DNA of 50,271 nucleotides from an uncultured Megasphaera sp. (GTDB lineage: Bacteria; Bacillota; Negativicutes; Veillonellales; Megasphaeraceae), in the NCBI RefSeq assembly GCF_900539295.1, contig NZ_UQBH01000016.1:1-50271 (forward strand), in the 5' to 3' direction. Position numbers and translations under genes: made by a program. Under the pieces are notes generated by a model. That model had not been told where the DNA came from, did no database searches, and worked only from the letters and a program-made list of their open reading frames with translations. Positions 1 to 8,758 of this stretch are shown here, in pieces (the stretch's first letter is position 1; the number at the start of each line of letters is the position of its first letter).

Positions 1-55
1 GAGCGCCTGCCTTACAAGCAGGATGTCAGCAGTTCGATCCTGTTATCGCCCACCA
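1..55 (+). tRNA. tRNA-Val(TAC), 3' part
   Basis: The window opens inside a tRNA. The anticodon arm is CTGC, a 7-nt loop CTTACAA and GCAG, so the anticodon is TAC (valine). A T-arm with the TTCGATC loop follows, then the acceptor 3' strand ATCGCCC (45-51), discriminator A and an encoded CCA (53-55). The acceptor 5' strand and most of the D-arm lie before the window. Confidence 0.93.
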
Positions 56-65
56 AATTTTATTC

Positions 66-109
66 AGGGACAGTGCATGAATGATATCTTCATGCACTGT
101 CCCTTTTCT
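66..109 (+). terminator. Rho-independent terminator after tRNA-Val
   Basis: A perfect 16-bp inverted repeat (66-81 with 89-104, 7-nt loop) is followed by a T-rich tail. It sits directly after the tRNA and ends its transcription unit. Confidence 0.9.
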
Positions 110-125
110 TGTGGGATTTTGAGGG

Positions 126-151
126 TGTACCGAATTTCATAATTTGTACCA
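126..151. promoter_or_regulatory. Paired TGTACC direct repeat, candidate operator (copy 1)
   Basis: TGTACC occurs at 126-131 and again as TGTACCA at 145-151, with starts 19 bp apart. The same pair with the same 19-bp period occurs upstream of the PTS gene (2397-2422). It lies just upstream of the predicted hexokinase promoter. The neighbouring RpiR regulator is the obvious candidate binder (inference). Confidence 0.45.
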
Positions 152-193
152 CTGTCCAATGAGGTTCTATGGAAACAAAGGGGCTGTCATCAG

Positions 194-222
194 TTGTATT
201 CCTGCTCCTTTTCCTTTATGAT
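194..222 (+). promoter_or_regulatory. Candidate sigma-70 promoter for hexokinase
   Basis: TTGTAT (194-199), a 17-bp spacer and TATGAT (217-222) lie 42 bp upstream of the hexokinase start. Spacing is ideal and each hexamer is one or two bases from consensus. Confidence 0.5.
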
Positions 223-264
223 GGAGGCATAGATGTTTAACGTACAGACAGGAGGCCGACAACG

Positions 265-1503
265 ATGGCAGACATGATAAAGGACTTTAAGATGATGCAG
301 CAGGAATTGAACTTAGACGGCGCCGATTTATGCCGCTTGGCTCAGGATTTCCGCCGGACGGCGGAAGATGCCCTGGCCGGTAAAAAGAGCTCTCTTTCAG
401 CCCTGCGCACCTATTTGGGGCTCCCGACGGGGCAGGAAACGGGGACCTTCATGGCCCTTGATTTCGGCGGGACCAATGTCCGGGCTTCGCGCATCACCTT
501 AGCCGGTGCAGACGGATTTACGATTGAAACCAAGGTATCGAAGCCCCTAAGAAGCGATGATTACGACTATACTTCTTCGTCGACGACGGCAGAAGCCTTA
601 TTCGACTTCATTGCCGATATCGTAAAAGAAGCGGCCGGCGGCAACAAGGCCTATAAGTTAGGCTTTACCTTTTCCTTTGCTGTCAATCAGACGTCGGCTA
701 AGGATGCCAGCCTCATCGCCTGGTCGAAAGAAATCGATGTTCCCGGCGTGGCCGGAAAGTCGATCAATGGACTCCTTAAGGAGGCTCTCGTTCGCAATGG
801 GATGGACCGCATTGAGCCTGTGGCCCTGTTGAATGATACGACAGCGACCCTCTTGTCGTCTGTCTATCAGCATAACCCGGCTCAAATCGGCATCGTCTGC
901 GGTACCGGGTTCAACATGTGCTATTATGAGCCGGCCCTTGAGATGATCGTAAACTTAGAAGCTGCCGGTTTTACGGGCGGACCGCGTACCGATTGGGATC
1001 GCCGTGTCGACGAAGAATCGCAGCAGCCCGGTGACCACTGCTTTGAAAAGATGATCGGCGGCCGTTACTTAAACGAGCTCTTTCGCGTCATGGTGATGGA
1101 TTATTTGAACCGTGACGATATTCCCCGGTTTACGACGCGCTCTATGAACGAACTCTTTTCCGGTGAAAAGACCGTCCGCGACGTCCTCGGCTTTGACGTG
1201 ACGCCGGCTCAAAAAGAAGGTCTCTGTGCCTTGGGCGAAACTGTCTTTACCCGGGCAGCTCAGATGATTGGTGCTGCCAGCTTCGGTATCCTCGGCCATC
1301 TGGCAGGTGAAGAAGAACTTAAGGAACAGGCCATTGCGATCGAAGGCAGTCTTGTCGAAAAAATCGCCGGCGTCCCCAGCGTTATTGAAGGAGCTGTCTG
1401 CCGTTCCTGTATGGGTCTCTCTGAAGGAACGCCCATTCACATCGTGCCCAACAGCCACGGTGCCTCTATCGGAGCCGCCATTGCAGCGGCACTTTGCGGC
1501 TGA
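265..1503 (+). CDS. Hexokinase (eukaryotic-type hexokinase family)
   Basis: ATP-dependent cytosolic phosphorylation of glucose or related hexoses. The phosphate-1 motif DFGGTNVR is at residues 66-73, the putative catalytic Asp is D191 in LLNDTT, and a glycine-rich CGTGFN segment follows at about 212-217. The length (412 aa) and the N-terminal helical lead-in before the GGTN motif fit the hexokinase_1/2 family rather than short bacterial glucokinases or ROK kinases (recognised by motif; not searched). A GGAGG ribosome site precedes the ATG. It is co-oriented with an alpha-glucoside PTS and glucosidase, so it would phosphorylate the free glucose that the glucosidase releases. Its upstream region shares a direct-repeat element with the PTS gene, which suggests common control. 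Confidence 0.85.
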   Translation: MADMIKDFKMMQQELNLDGADLCRLAQDFRRTAEDALAGKKSSLSALRTYLGLPTGQETGTFMALDFGGTNVRASRITLAGADGFTIETKVSKPLRSDDYDYTSSSTTAEALFDFIADIVKEAAGGNKAYKLGFTFSFAVNQTSAKDASLIAWSKEIDVPGVAGKSINGLLKEALVRNGMDRIEPVALLNDTTATLLSSVYQHNPAQIGIVCGTGFNMCYYEPALEMIVNLEAAGFTGGPRTDWDRRVDEESQQPGDHCFEKMIGGRYLNELFRVMVMDYLNRDDIPRFTTRSMNELFSGEKTVRDVLGFDVTPAQKEGLCALGETVFTRAAQMIGAASFGILGHLAGEEELKEQAIAIEGSLVEKIAGVPSVIEGAVCRSCMGLSEGTPIHIVPNSHGASIGAAIAAALCG

Positions 1504-1521
1504 GCCCGTTAAGGCCTGCTC

Positions 1522-1550
1522 TTGACGCCCTTCCCCTAATTTTTTATAAT
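1522..1550 (+). promoter_or_regulatory. Sigma-70 promoter for the RpiR gene
   Basis: TTGACG (1522-1527), a 17-bp spacer and TATAAT (1545-1550), close to perfect consensus. The start of transcription would fall near 1557, about 10 nt before a strong hairpin. Confidence 0.75.
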
Positions 1551-1566
1551 AAAAGCATAATTCCGG

Positions 1567-1596
1567 CCCTTGCGGAAATTTCCGCAAGGGTCTTTT
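1567..1596 (+). terminator. Hairpin with T-tail between hexokinase and RpiR genes
   Basis: A perfect 12-bp inverted repeat (1567-1578 with 1579-1590) is followed by TCTTTTT. It can terminate hexokinase transcription. Because a strong promoter lies upstream of it, it is also the first structure in the rpiR leader. Confidence 0.8.
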
Positions 1597-1614
1597 TGCA
1601 AGGGAGGAGCGGCC

Positions 1615-2394
1615 ATGGCACTTGAGGAACTGATCAATGAACACCGGCAGGAATTGAACAATACAGATATGGGAATCTGGAAATATATCGTACAGCACCG
1701 GGCGGCTGTGCGCCGCAGTTCGATTCATGAATTGGCTCGAGCCTGCAACGTTTCGACGACGACCATCGTCCGCTTTGCGCAAAAATTGGGGCTCGAAGGC
1801 TTTGGCGAATTCAAATTGCTCCTCAAGCGGGAGCGGGCAGCCGTTTCCGAGTATGATATGAATACCTTGGAAGGCTTGAATCAATTTTATGCTCAAACTG
1901 TCGACAAGGTCTGCAAACTCAACTTTGACAGAGCAAGCTCCCTCGTCCACGAAGCCAACCGGATTTTCACCTATTCTTCAGGCTACGTTCAGAACAACGT
2001 TGTCCAAGAACTGAAGCGCCTCTTTTTCTATGACAATATCTTGATTTATGATGTGCCGGCGCGGGAAGAATTCCGCAATCTCGTCCATTCTCTGACGAAA
2101 GACGATTTATTCATCATCGTTTCTTTTTCCGGTGAATCGCCGGCTGTTACGGAATTGGGCCATCTCCTGAAAGCTCGGGATATTCCCTTTATTTCCGTTA
2201 CCCGCCTGCAGGACAATACCCTGGCCTCATTGTCGACGGTCAATTTCTATATCTCCCCAGGGCACTTCCAGCTCTATGACAAGGAAGCAGAACACGTTCC
2301 CTTCCAGTCTATGATGCCTTACTTTGTCCTCATTGAAGTCTGGTATGTCAATTACTGCATGTACCTCCACCGTCTGCGCCAAGGTGACGAATAA
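1615..2394 (+). CDS. RpiR/MurR-family sugar regulator (GlvR-like)
   Basis: Transcription regulator of 259 aa. An N-terminal HTH_6 domain (about residues 1-80, with SSIHELARACNVSTTTIVRF as the helix-turn-helix) is followed by a SIS sugar-phosphate-binding domain (about 110-240). I chose ATG 1615 because GGGAGGAG precedes it with correct spacing; an upstream in-frame start at 1570 lies inside the hairpin 1567-1590. The gene precedes an alpha-glucoside PTS and glucosidase, so it probably senses a phosphorylated disaccharide or glucose phosphate and controls that operon, as GlvR does in Bacillus (family knowledge; inference here). Confidence 0.85.
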   Translation: MALEELINEHRQELNNTDMGIWKYIVQHRAAVRRSSIHELARACNVSTTTIVRFAQKLGLEGFGEFKLLLKRERAAVSEYDMNTLEGLNQFYAQTVDKVCKLNFDRASSLVHEANRIFTYSSGYVQNNVVQELKRLFFYDNILIYDVPAREEFRNLVHSLTKDDLFIIVSFSGESPAVTELGHLLKARDIPFISVTRLQDNTLASLSTVNFYISPGHFQLYDKEAEHVPFQSMMPYFVLIEVWYVNYCMYLHRLRQGDE

Positions 2395-2396
2395 CA

Positions 2397-2422
2397 TGTA
2401 CCAAAGTACGCAACTTGTACCA
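2397..2422. promoter_or_regulatory. Paired TGTACCA direct repeat, candidate operator (copy 2)
   Basis: TGTACCA at 2397-2403 and at 2416-2422, starts 19 bp apart as in the copy upstream of hexokinase. It sits between the RpiR stop and its terminator, about 170 bp before the PTS gene. Confidence 0.45.
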
Positions 2423-2451
2423 GATTACAGCACCGTGCCGCCGTGCCGGAA

Positions 2452-2487
2452 AGCCGCGAAACTATTGTGTTCGCGGCTCTTTTTTTA
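2452..2487 (+). terminator. Rho-independent terminator after RpiR
   Basis: A 9-bp stem (2452-2460 with 2470-2478) with a 9-nt loop, then CTTTTTTT. It separates the regulator gene from the PTS operon. Confidence 0.85.
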
Positions 2488-2593
2488 TATCCTGTTAGTA
2501 AAGATAGCTTTCGGTAATACATCACATGATGTTATGGCCATAGTATAGCGAGAGCTAAGGACTTATTGTTATGTAAGAACGGAGGAAACAGAT

Positions 2594-4756
2594 ATGACAT
2601 TCAGCAAGGAACGCAGTATGCAGGAACTGCAGCGCTTCGGCGGTGCTATGTATACGCCGGTCATTTTATTCGCCTTCTTCGGCTTGACCGTCGCCGTGTC
2701 GATTATTTTCAGCAACACGGGACTCTTTGGCAGGCTGGCTGAAAAAGGAACCCTTTGGTACGATTTCTGGTACGTCGTTCAGCAAGGCGCCTGGACGGTT
2801 TTTAAACAAATGCCGATTCTTTTCGCCATTGCCGTTCCTATCGGCTTTGCTAAAAAGGAACAAGCCCGCTGTGCTATGGAAGGCTTCGTCATTTATATGA
2901 TTTTCAACTATTTCATTTCCGGTCTCTTGAGTCTCCACGGCGGTTATTTCGGTGTCGATTACAGTCAGGAAGCCGGAGCCGGTACGGGCCTGGCCATGAT
3001 TGCCAACATCAAGACTTTGGATATGGGCATGCTCGGTGCTATCTTCATTGCCTGCATTTCGGCCTATCTCCACAATCGCTTCTACGACACGGAAATTCCG
3101 GACTGGCTCGGTATCTTCAAAGGACCGGCCTTCGTCGTCGCCGTCGGCTTTTTGGTTATGCTGCCGACAGCCCTTCTCTTCTGCTATATTTGGCCGCCCA
3201 TTCAGCATGGGATTGAGCAGTTCCAGTTCTTCCTCAAGACCAGCGGTATCTTCGGTGTCTGGGCATATACGTTCTCGGAAAAGATGCTCCTGCCGGCAGG
3301 CCTTCATCACTTCATTTACCTGCCCTTCATTTTTGGGCCGGCTGTCGTTGACGGCGGCATTCAGGCCTACTGGTTGGGACACATCAACGACTTTGCAACC
3401 AGCGCCCAGTCATTGCGGGACATGTTCCCTCAAGGCGGGTTTGCCCTTCACGGCAGCGGTAAAGTCTTTGGCCTGCCCGGTGCGGCCTTGGCCATGTATT
3501 ACTGCGCCAAACCGGAAAAACGTAAAAAGGTAGCAGCTCTCTTGATCCCGGCTACGATTACAGCCGTCCTCTGCGGCATTACGGAACCGATTGAATTTAC
3601 CTTCTTGTTCGTCGCTCCTGTATTGTACGTCGTCCATGCCGTTTTATCGGCGACGTTGTCGTCTATCCTCTACTTTATTGGATTGTCGGGCAACTTTGGC
3701 GGCGGCCTCATCGACAGCTTCGTCCAGAACTGGATTCCCTTGTTCCGCTTCCATGCCTGGACGTATATCATGCAGATTGCCATCGGCCTCTGCTTTACCC
3801 TCATTTATTTCGTCGTTTTCCGATTCCTCATCCTTCACTTCGACTTTAAGACGCCGGGCCGGACCGATGACGGTGAAGACGATAAATTGTTTACCAAGGC
3901 TGAATATAAAGCCAAGAAAGAAATGGAAAAGAAAGGTCTTGCCGGTGGTGCCGATGCCCTGAAAGCTCAGGTCTTCCTCGACTGCCTCGGCGGCCCGGAC
4001 AACATTCAGGAAGTCACCAACTGTGCGACCCGCCTGCGGGTAACGGTCAACGATCCGGATAAAGTGGCCGCTACCAGTAAGTTTACCAATGCCGGTGCCT
4101 TCGGCCTGGTGAAAAACGGCCGTGCCGTTCAGGTCATCGTCGGCTTGTCCGTACCCAACGTCCGCAGCCATTTTGATGCCTTGCTTAAAGGTGATTACTC
4201 GGCCGTCCGTGAAACGTCGACGTCGGACGTGAAAGAAACAGAAGTGACTGAGGCTAAGGAGGTTGCTGCTGAAGCAGCTGTTTCCGTCGATGAAGATTCA
4301 CGTTCCATGCGGCTGAAAGCCTTTGTGTCCGGTGACCTCGTCGATATCAGCGAAGTTCCCGACGACGCCTTTTCTCAGATGATGATGGGCGATGGCGTGG
4401 CTATTAAACCGACCAGCGATACGATTGTCGCTCCGGCAGACTGCGTCGTGTCGATGGTGATGGAAGATTCTCTCCATGCCGTCGGCTTGGAACTGAGCAA
4501 TGGAGCGGAAATCCTCATTCACATCGGCCTCGATACGGTCAACCTGAAGGGGGAAGGCTTTACCCTCCTGACTCAGACCGATGCACAGGTAAAAGCCGGA
4601 GATCCCTTGATTCGCTTCGACCGCGATGTCATTGCTAAAGCCGGCTATGACGATATCGTCATCATGGCCGTCACCAATTCGCCGGAATATCCGCAGATGA
4701 AGAAAGAACCGGACCAGCCCGTCGTCGCTGGTGAAACACCGATTGTCATTTTCTAG
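2594..4756 (+). CDS. PTS alpha-glucoside (maltose-type) transporter EIICBA
   Basis: Membrane phosphotransferase that takes up and phosphorylates an alpha-glucoside. The order is an EIIC membrane domain (about residues 1-420, around ten hydrophobic segments), an EIIB domain with the phosphorylated cysteine C477 in TNCATRLRV, and a C-terminal Crr-type EIIA domain with the active histidine H643 in ILIHIGLDTVNL. The C-B-A order fits the glucose/MalX/AglA branch rather than TreB-type B-C proteins. A charged linker joins EIIB to EIIA. A GGAGG site precedes the ATG. The next gene, 9 bp downstream, is a GH13 alpha-glucosidase, and an RpiR regulator lies upstream. The exact sugar (maltose, isomaltose, sucrose isomers) cannot be read from sequence. 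Confidence 0.88.
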   Translation: MTFSKERSMQELQRFGGAMYTPVILFAFFGLTVAVSIIFSNTGLFGRLAEKGTLWYDFWYVVQQGAWTVFKQMPILFAIAVPIGFAKKEQARCAMEGFVIYMIFNYFISGLLSLHGGYFGVDYSQEAGAGTGLAMIANIKTLDMGMLGAIFIACISAYLHNRFYDTEIPDWLGIFKGPAFVVAVGFLVMLPTALLFCYIWPPIQHGIEQFQFFLKTSGIFGVWAYTFSEKMLLPAGLHHFIYLPFIFGPAVVDGGIQAYWLGHINDFATSAQSLRDMFPQGGFALHGSGKVFGLPGAALAMYYCAKPEKRKKVAALLIPATITAVLCGITEPIEFTFLFVAPVLYVVHAVLSATLSSILYFIGLSGNFGGGLIDSFVQNWIPLFRFHAWTYIMQIAIGLCFTLIYFVVFRFLILHFDFKTPGRTDDGEDDKLFTKAEYKAKKEMEKKGLAGGADALKAQVFLDCLGGPDNIQEVTNCATRLRVTVNDPDKVAATSKFTNAGAFGLVKNGRAVQVIVGLSVPNVRSHFDALLKGDYSAVRETSTSDVKETEVTEAKEVAAEAAVSVDEDSRSMRLKAFVSGDLVDISEVPDDAFSQMMMGDGVAIKPTSDTIVAPADCVVSMVMEDSLHAVGLELSNGAEILIHIGLDTVNLKGEGFTLLTQTDAQVKAGDPLIRFDRDVIAKAGYDDIVIMAVTNSPEYPQMKKEPDQPVVAGETPIVIF

Positions 4757-4765
4757 GAGGTTTTT

Positions 4766-6433
4766 ATGGATACGTTAAAATGGTGGCAGAAAACAGTTGT
4801 CTATCAGGTTTACCCTCGAAGCTTTCAGGATACGACAGGAAGCGGCGAAGGCGATATTCCCGGCATTACGCGTCATCTCGATTATTTGAAATCCTTAGGC
4901 GTCGGTGCCGTCTGGCTCACGCCGGTCTACCCGTCGCCCATGGTCGACAACGGCTACGATATCAGCGATTACACGGCGATTGACCCTCGCTATGGAACCA
5001 TGGCCGATATGGAAAACCTCATCGATGAAGGGAAAAAGCGGGATATCCGTATCGTCATGGACTTGGTTTATAATCATACGTCGGATAAGCACGCCTGGTT
5101 TCAGGAATCGAAACGGAGCCGGGACAACGCCAAGGCCGACTGGTATATTTGGCGCGATGCCAAGGCAGATGGTTCGGCACCGACGAACTGGCGCTCCATC
5201 TTCGGCGGATCGGCCTGGACGTGGTGCGAAGAGCGGCAGCAGTACTATCTCCATACCTTTGCCGTCGAACAGCCGGATCTGAACTGGGAAAATCCGGACG
5301 TTCGCCAGGCTTTGTATGACGCCGCCAATTTTTGGCTCGATAAAGGCGTCGGCGGCTTCCGTATCGATGCCATCGTCTATATCAAGAAGCCGGCTGTCTT
5401 TGAAGACGGTCCTGTCGACGGGGCCGACGGCTTGTCATCCATTCACCAGATGATTGCCAATACGCCGGGCATCCTCGATTTTCTCCATGAATTCCGCCGC
5501 CAGGTCTTTGATGGCCATGACATCTTCACCGTTGCCGAAGCCAATGGGGTTTCGCCGGAAGAGCTGCCCCAGTGGGTTGGCCGTGACGGAGTTTTCAGTA
5601 TGCTCTTTGAATTCAGCCATACGAATATGGAATTCCCGAATGACGAAATTTGGTGCCAGGCATCGTCGTGGCCGCTGACGAAACTCAAAAAAGCTCTGTC
5701 AGACAGCCAAAAGGCAACGGCTGGCAACGGCTGGTATCCGATTTTCTTTGAAAATCATGACCGCAACCGCTGCATCAATCACTATTTCCCGGAAGGGACA
5801 AATCCGCAGCAGGCGGCGAAAGCTATGGCAACGGTCTTGTTCGGCCTTCGGGGGACGCCGTTTGTCTATGAAGGACAGGAAATCGGTATGACCAATACAG
5901 CCTTCGAACGGATTGAAGACTACAACGATATTTCGACTCACGGCCAATATCAGCTGGCCTTAGATGAAGGCTTGGAACCTGCCGAAGCCTTGAAGGTCGT
6001 GCAGTTCCACAGCCGGGATAATGCCCGGACGCCCATGCAGTGGACGACGGAGCCCCAGGCGGGATTTACGACAGGTATGCCGTGGCTGCCCGTTCACGAT
6101 GATTTTGCTTCGTGCTGTGTGGAATGGGAAGAGACGGACGACCGGTCGGTCCTTACTTATTACCGCCGCCTTCAGCATGAACGGTTCCACGGGGGAGCGG
6201 CAGCAATCTTGACTCAGGGGAATTATGAAGAAATCCTGGCGGACGATGAATGCATCTATGCCTTTAAACGGGCTCTTGGCGATCAGGCCGTCCTCGTTTT
6301 GGTCAATTTCACCAATGAAACGGTTCATTATGATGCGGATTTGGTCCGGGGCGCATCGGTTCTGATCGGGAATTTTGAAAGCCCGCAGGCAGGCAGTCTG
6401 CGTCCGGCAGAAGCCGTTATCTATCGTATATGA
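4766..6433 (+). CDS. GH13 alpha-glucosidase (oligo-1,6-glucosidase/TreC/MalL type)
   Basis: Cytosolic alpha-glucosidase of 555 aa, the usual length of the oligo-1,6-glucosidase subfamily. The catalytic triad is visible: nucleophile D201 in GGFRIDAI, acid/base E258 in FTVAEAN, and transition-state stabiliser D332 in FFENHDRNR. The conserved region MDLVYNHTS (98-106) is also present. It starts 9 bp after the PTS gene with an AGGAGG site, so they form one operon. Expected role: splitting the imported, probably 6-phosphorylated alpha-glucoside into glucose and glucose 6-phosphate. Bond and phosphate specificity are inferred from context only. Confidence 0.88.
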   Translation: MDTLKWWQKTVVYQVYPRSFQDTTGSGEGDIPGITRHLDYLKSLGVGAVWLTPVYPSPMVDNGYDISDYTAIDPRYGTMADMENLIDEGKKRDIRIVMDLVYNHTSDKHAWFQESKRSRDNAKADWYIWRDAKADGSAPTNWRSIFGGSAWTWCEERQQYYLHTFAVEQPDLNWENPDVRQALYDAANFWLDKGVGGFRIDAIVYIKKPAVFEDGPVDGADGLSSIHQMIANTPGILDFLHEFRRQVFDGHDIFTVAEANGVSPEELPQWVGRDGVFSMLFEFSHTNMEFPNDEIWCQASSWPLTKLKKALSDSQKATAGNGWYPIFFENHDRNRCINHYFPEGTNPQQAAKAMATVLFGLRGTPFVYEGQEIGMTNTAFERIEDYNDISTHGQYQLALDEGLEPAEALKVVQFHSRDNARTPMQWTTEPQAGFTTGMPWLPVHDDFASCCVEWEETDDRSVLTYYRRLQHERFHGGAAAILTQGNYEEILADDECIYAFKRALGDQAVLVLVNFTNETVHYDADLVRGASVLIGNFESPQAGSLRPAEAVIYRI

Positions 6434-6444
6434 GGAGGATGATT

Positions 6445-7224
6445 ATGTTAAAAGTTGCTGCCAGTGATTATGACGGAACTTTATTTCGAGACGATATCAT
6501 TACGGCCTTTGATGCCGAAGCTGTCCACAAGTGGCGGGCTGCGGGCCATAAGTTTGGCGTCGTATCCGGCCGTGATCACGGCATGCTTTGGCCACAGCTC
6601 AAACATCACGGCATTGAATACGATTACCTGGCCTGCAATAATGGCGGCCTCATCAGCGACGGGAAGAATAACGTTCTCTGGGAAGCCCGCATCGAGCCTG
6701 CCGTTTTAAAGAGAGCCAGTGAATTGCCGCTGGTGCGCAAGTCTTTCCACTTCTCTTTTTCATCAGAAGACAAAACCTATCTTTGCCATGATCTGGATGG
6801 GACTTGGGTTCGCCGTGAAGCGGCAGAGTGGAATTATCCCCTGGTCTCGATTACGGAAGACGACATCGAGCACCTTCCTCAGATCATTCATCAGTTTTCT
6901 TTAGGCTTTACGAAAGCAGAAGATGCCCTGGCTGCCAGCGAGGAAGTAAACGCGTTCCTGGGCGACGTTATCCACGCTTATCCCAATCGCTGTGCCGTCG
7001 ACATCATTCCTGCCGATATCAGTAAAGAGCAGGCCATTTCCCATACGCTCTCCCTCTTTAAGTGGGACGGCGCCGAAATCTTGGCCATTGGTGATGAAAT
7101 CAACGACCTGCCCATGATCCTGGGATACAACGGCTATACCGTTTCTACGGCCCGTCCGGCTATCCAGGATCAGGCCCGCAAAGTCTATGACAGCGTAGGG
7201 GCCATGCTGAACGATAATTTGTAA
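6445..7224 (+). CDS. Cof-type HAD-IIB sugar-phosphatase-like protein
   Basis: Haloacid dehalogenase phosphatase of 259 aa. Motif I DYDGTL near the N-terminus supplies the nucleophilic Asp, and motif III/IV GDEINDLPMI near the C-terminus binds Mg; the cap in between is the IIB (Cof) type. I chose ATG 6445: GGAGG ends at 6438, 6 nt upstream, whereas the earlier in-frame ATG overlaps the glucosidase stop. It is the third gene of the alpha-glucoside operon and may dephosphorylate a sugar phosphate to relieve stress or release free sugar (inference). Substrates of this family are broad and not predictable. Confidence 0.8.
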   Translation: MLKVAASDYDGTLFRDDIITAFDAEAVHKWRAAGHKFGVVSGRDHGMLWPQLKHHGIEYDYLACNNGGLISDGKNNVLWEARIEPAVLKRASELPLVRKSFHFSFSSEDKTYLCHDLDGTWVRREAAEWNYPLVSITEDDIEHLPQIIHQFSLGFTKAEDALAASEEVNAFLGDVIHAYPNRCAVDIIPADISKEQAISHTLSLFKWDGAEILAIGDEINDLPMILGYNGYTVSTARPAIQDQARKVYDSVGAMLNDNL

Positions 7225-7241
7225 GAAAAGAGGTCCTTACG

Positions 7242-8651
7242 ATGTATTTTAATAGAAAAGCATGCACCGTCCTGGCAGCCCTGATGCTGGGAATCTCCGG
7301 AACGGCCTTTGCGGCATCGGCAGACAGCTTCTCCGATGTCCCGAAAGATCATTGGTCTTATGAAGCCCTCGATTATCTGGCTCAGGAAGGGGTCATCGAA
7401 GGGATGGGTGATAATACCTTTGAAGGCGGCCGTACCATGACTCGCTATGAGGTGGCCAGCATCGTCGCCAAAGCCATGCAGAAAGGCGGCGGCAGCTTCG
7501 GCGATAAGGCGGTCCTTGAAAAGCTCCACGGTGAATATGCCGATGAAATCAGCATCCTCCAGCAGCAAGTGGCAGCCAATACGAAGCAGATTGACCAGAA
7601 TACCAAGGATATTGATGAATTAAAGAACGGGATTGCCGGCAAAATGGAGCTCAGCGGTTTTGTCCGCGTCCAATACGACCATGATAAATACAGCGGCCAG
7701 GTGCAGAACAACAGCGATTTGTACAAAGACAACAATCGCTTCTACATGAGTCTCAACGGGTCCTATAAAGTAAACGACAACTGGAAGGCTAAATTCCAGT
7801 TAGAAAAGAACTCCTTCTACAACGGCGGTCATGACCACGAAAATGAATCGGGCTCGTGGGCGACGGACGGCAAGGATAAAGGCCGGGCGAAGCGCTGGTC
7901 AGGCCATGACGGCAATATTCAGCGTATCTGGGTCGAAGGAACGGATCCCAAGACCGGGGCCTGGATCAACGTCGGCCGAGCCTGGCGCGGCTTAGGTCAG
8001 CAAAACGTCCTCTTCGGGACGGAATCGGACGGCGTTCAGGTCGCCGTACCTATCAAGGGGACGAATCTTATGGCCAGCGGCTTTTGGTTTGCCTCGACCG
8101 GTGCCGGCAACCACGAAAGCTGGTACGGCCTCGGCACGTGGGGCAATATCGGTCCGCGCGGCGGCATCAACCTGGCTTACGCCCTCAACTCCAAGAATAA
8201 AGGCGACGTTTACGAGAAGAACACGACTCATCTCGAATCCTGGGGCGATGAAACCGTCGATTACGATAAGGCCTACGTCCTCAGCGGCTGGTTTGACGTC
8301 TCTAAAGACGTCCGCCTCTTGGCCGACTATGTCCGGACCAACGCTGATTACCAGAACAGCAGTACCTTCCTGCGGCTGAACTACAAAGAAACGGATCTGA
8401 AGAAGCCGGGAACCTGGCAGGCCTATGCCCGCTGGTATCGCTATGGCACGAACGGCACTATTGCAGGCGATGATGAATGGGGCTCCCTGTTCTACAATGG
8501 CAGCGCCGGCAGTAAAGGCTGGATCCTCGGTTATAAGTACGTGCCTTGGAAGAATATCGAATGGGAAACGCTGTATTCGAAACAAGAACAGACTTCTAAT
8601 TCCGATAATAAGCGGACCCTCATCCGCACGCAGATGGATTTCCATTTTTAA
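7242..8651 (+). CDS. SLH-domain outer-membrane porin (OmpM-like)
   Basis: A signal peptide (residues 1-24, ending AFA) leads into an SLH domain (about 27-80, FSDVPKDHWSYEALDYL), then a short coiled-coil linker (about 90-130, with spaced Gln/Lys/Asp). The rest is a long beta-barrel region rich in aromatic/Gly/Asn alternation, ending in the aromatic MDFHF typical of outer-membrane barrels. In Negativicutes such proteins tether the outer membrane to peptidoglycan through the SLH domain and act as porins (family knowledge). It follows the sugar operon by 17 bp, so it may be co-transcribed and serve sugar entry. This gene strongly marks a diderm Firmicute. Confidence 0.9.
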   Translation: MYFNRKACTVLAALMLGISGTAFAASADSFSDVPKDHWSYEALDYLAQEGVIEGMGDNTFEGGRTMTRYEVASIVAKAMQKGGGSFGDKAVLEKLHGEYADEISILQQQVAANTKQIDQNTKDIDELKNGIAGKMELSGFVRVQYDHDKYSGQVQNNSDLYKDNNRFYMSLNGSYKVNDNWKAKFQLEKNSFYNGGHDHENESGSWATDGKDKGRAKRWSGHDGNIQRIWVEGTDPKTGAWINVGRAWRGLGQQNVLFGTESDGVQVAVPIKGTNLMASGFWFASTGAGNHESWYGLGTWGNIGPRGGINLAYALNSKNKGDVYEKNTTHLESWGDETVDYDKAYVLSGWFDVSKDVRLLADYVRTNADYQNSSTFLRLNYKETDLKKPGTWQAYARWYRYGTNGTIAGDDEWGSLFYNGSAGSKGWILGYKYVPWKNIEWETLYSKQEQTSNSDNKRTLIRTQMDFHF

Positions 8652-8690
8652 GCATTCGCTGAAAACTCTTAGTTTGAATAAATAGGCATA

Positions 8691-8738
8691 AAAACAGACC
8701 GTACATGGAAGCGTATCTTTTCATGCACGGTCTGTTTT
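8691..8738. terminator. Bidirectional terminator between convergent genes
   Basis: A 17-bp inverted repeat with one mismatch (8691-8707 with 8722-8738) is flanked by A-run and T-run on the two sides. It can end both the porin operon and the minus-strand VWA operon. Confidence 0.85.
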
Positions 8739-8758
8739 GGCTATATGAAGTTTGTGAA

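Noticed and set aside
1069..1950. Long open frame on the minus strand opposite hexokinase and RpiR
   Set aside because: It crosses a terminator and promoter, has no ribosome site, and mirrors codon usage of two well-supported plus-strand genes.
2324..2548. Plus-strand open frame running from the RpiR end through the terminator
   Set aside because: It spans the operator repeats and hairpin, and has no ribosome site.
2666..3382. 238-codon minus-strand open frame inside the PTS gene
   Set aside because: Shadow of a membrane-domain coding region; composition is low-complexity charged residues with no family features.
7992..8645. 217-codon minus-strand frame inside the porin gene
   Set aside because: The plus strand clearly encodes an SLH-type barrel; the minus frame has no start signal.
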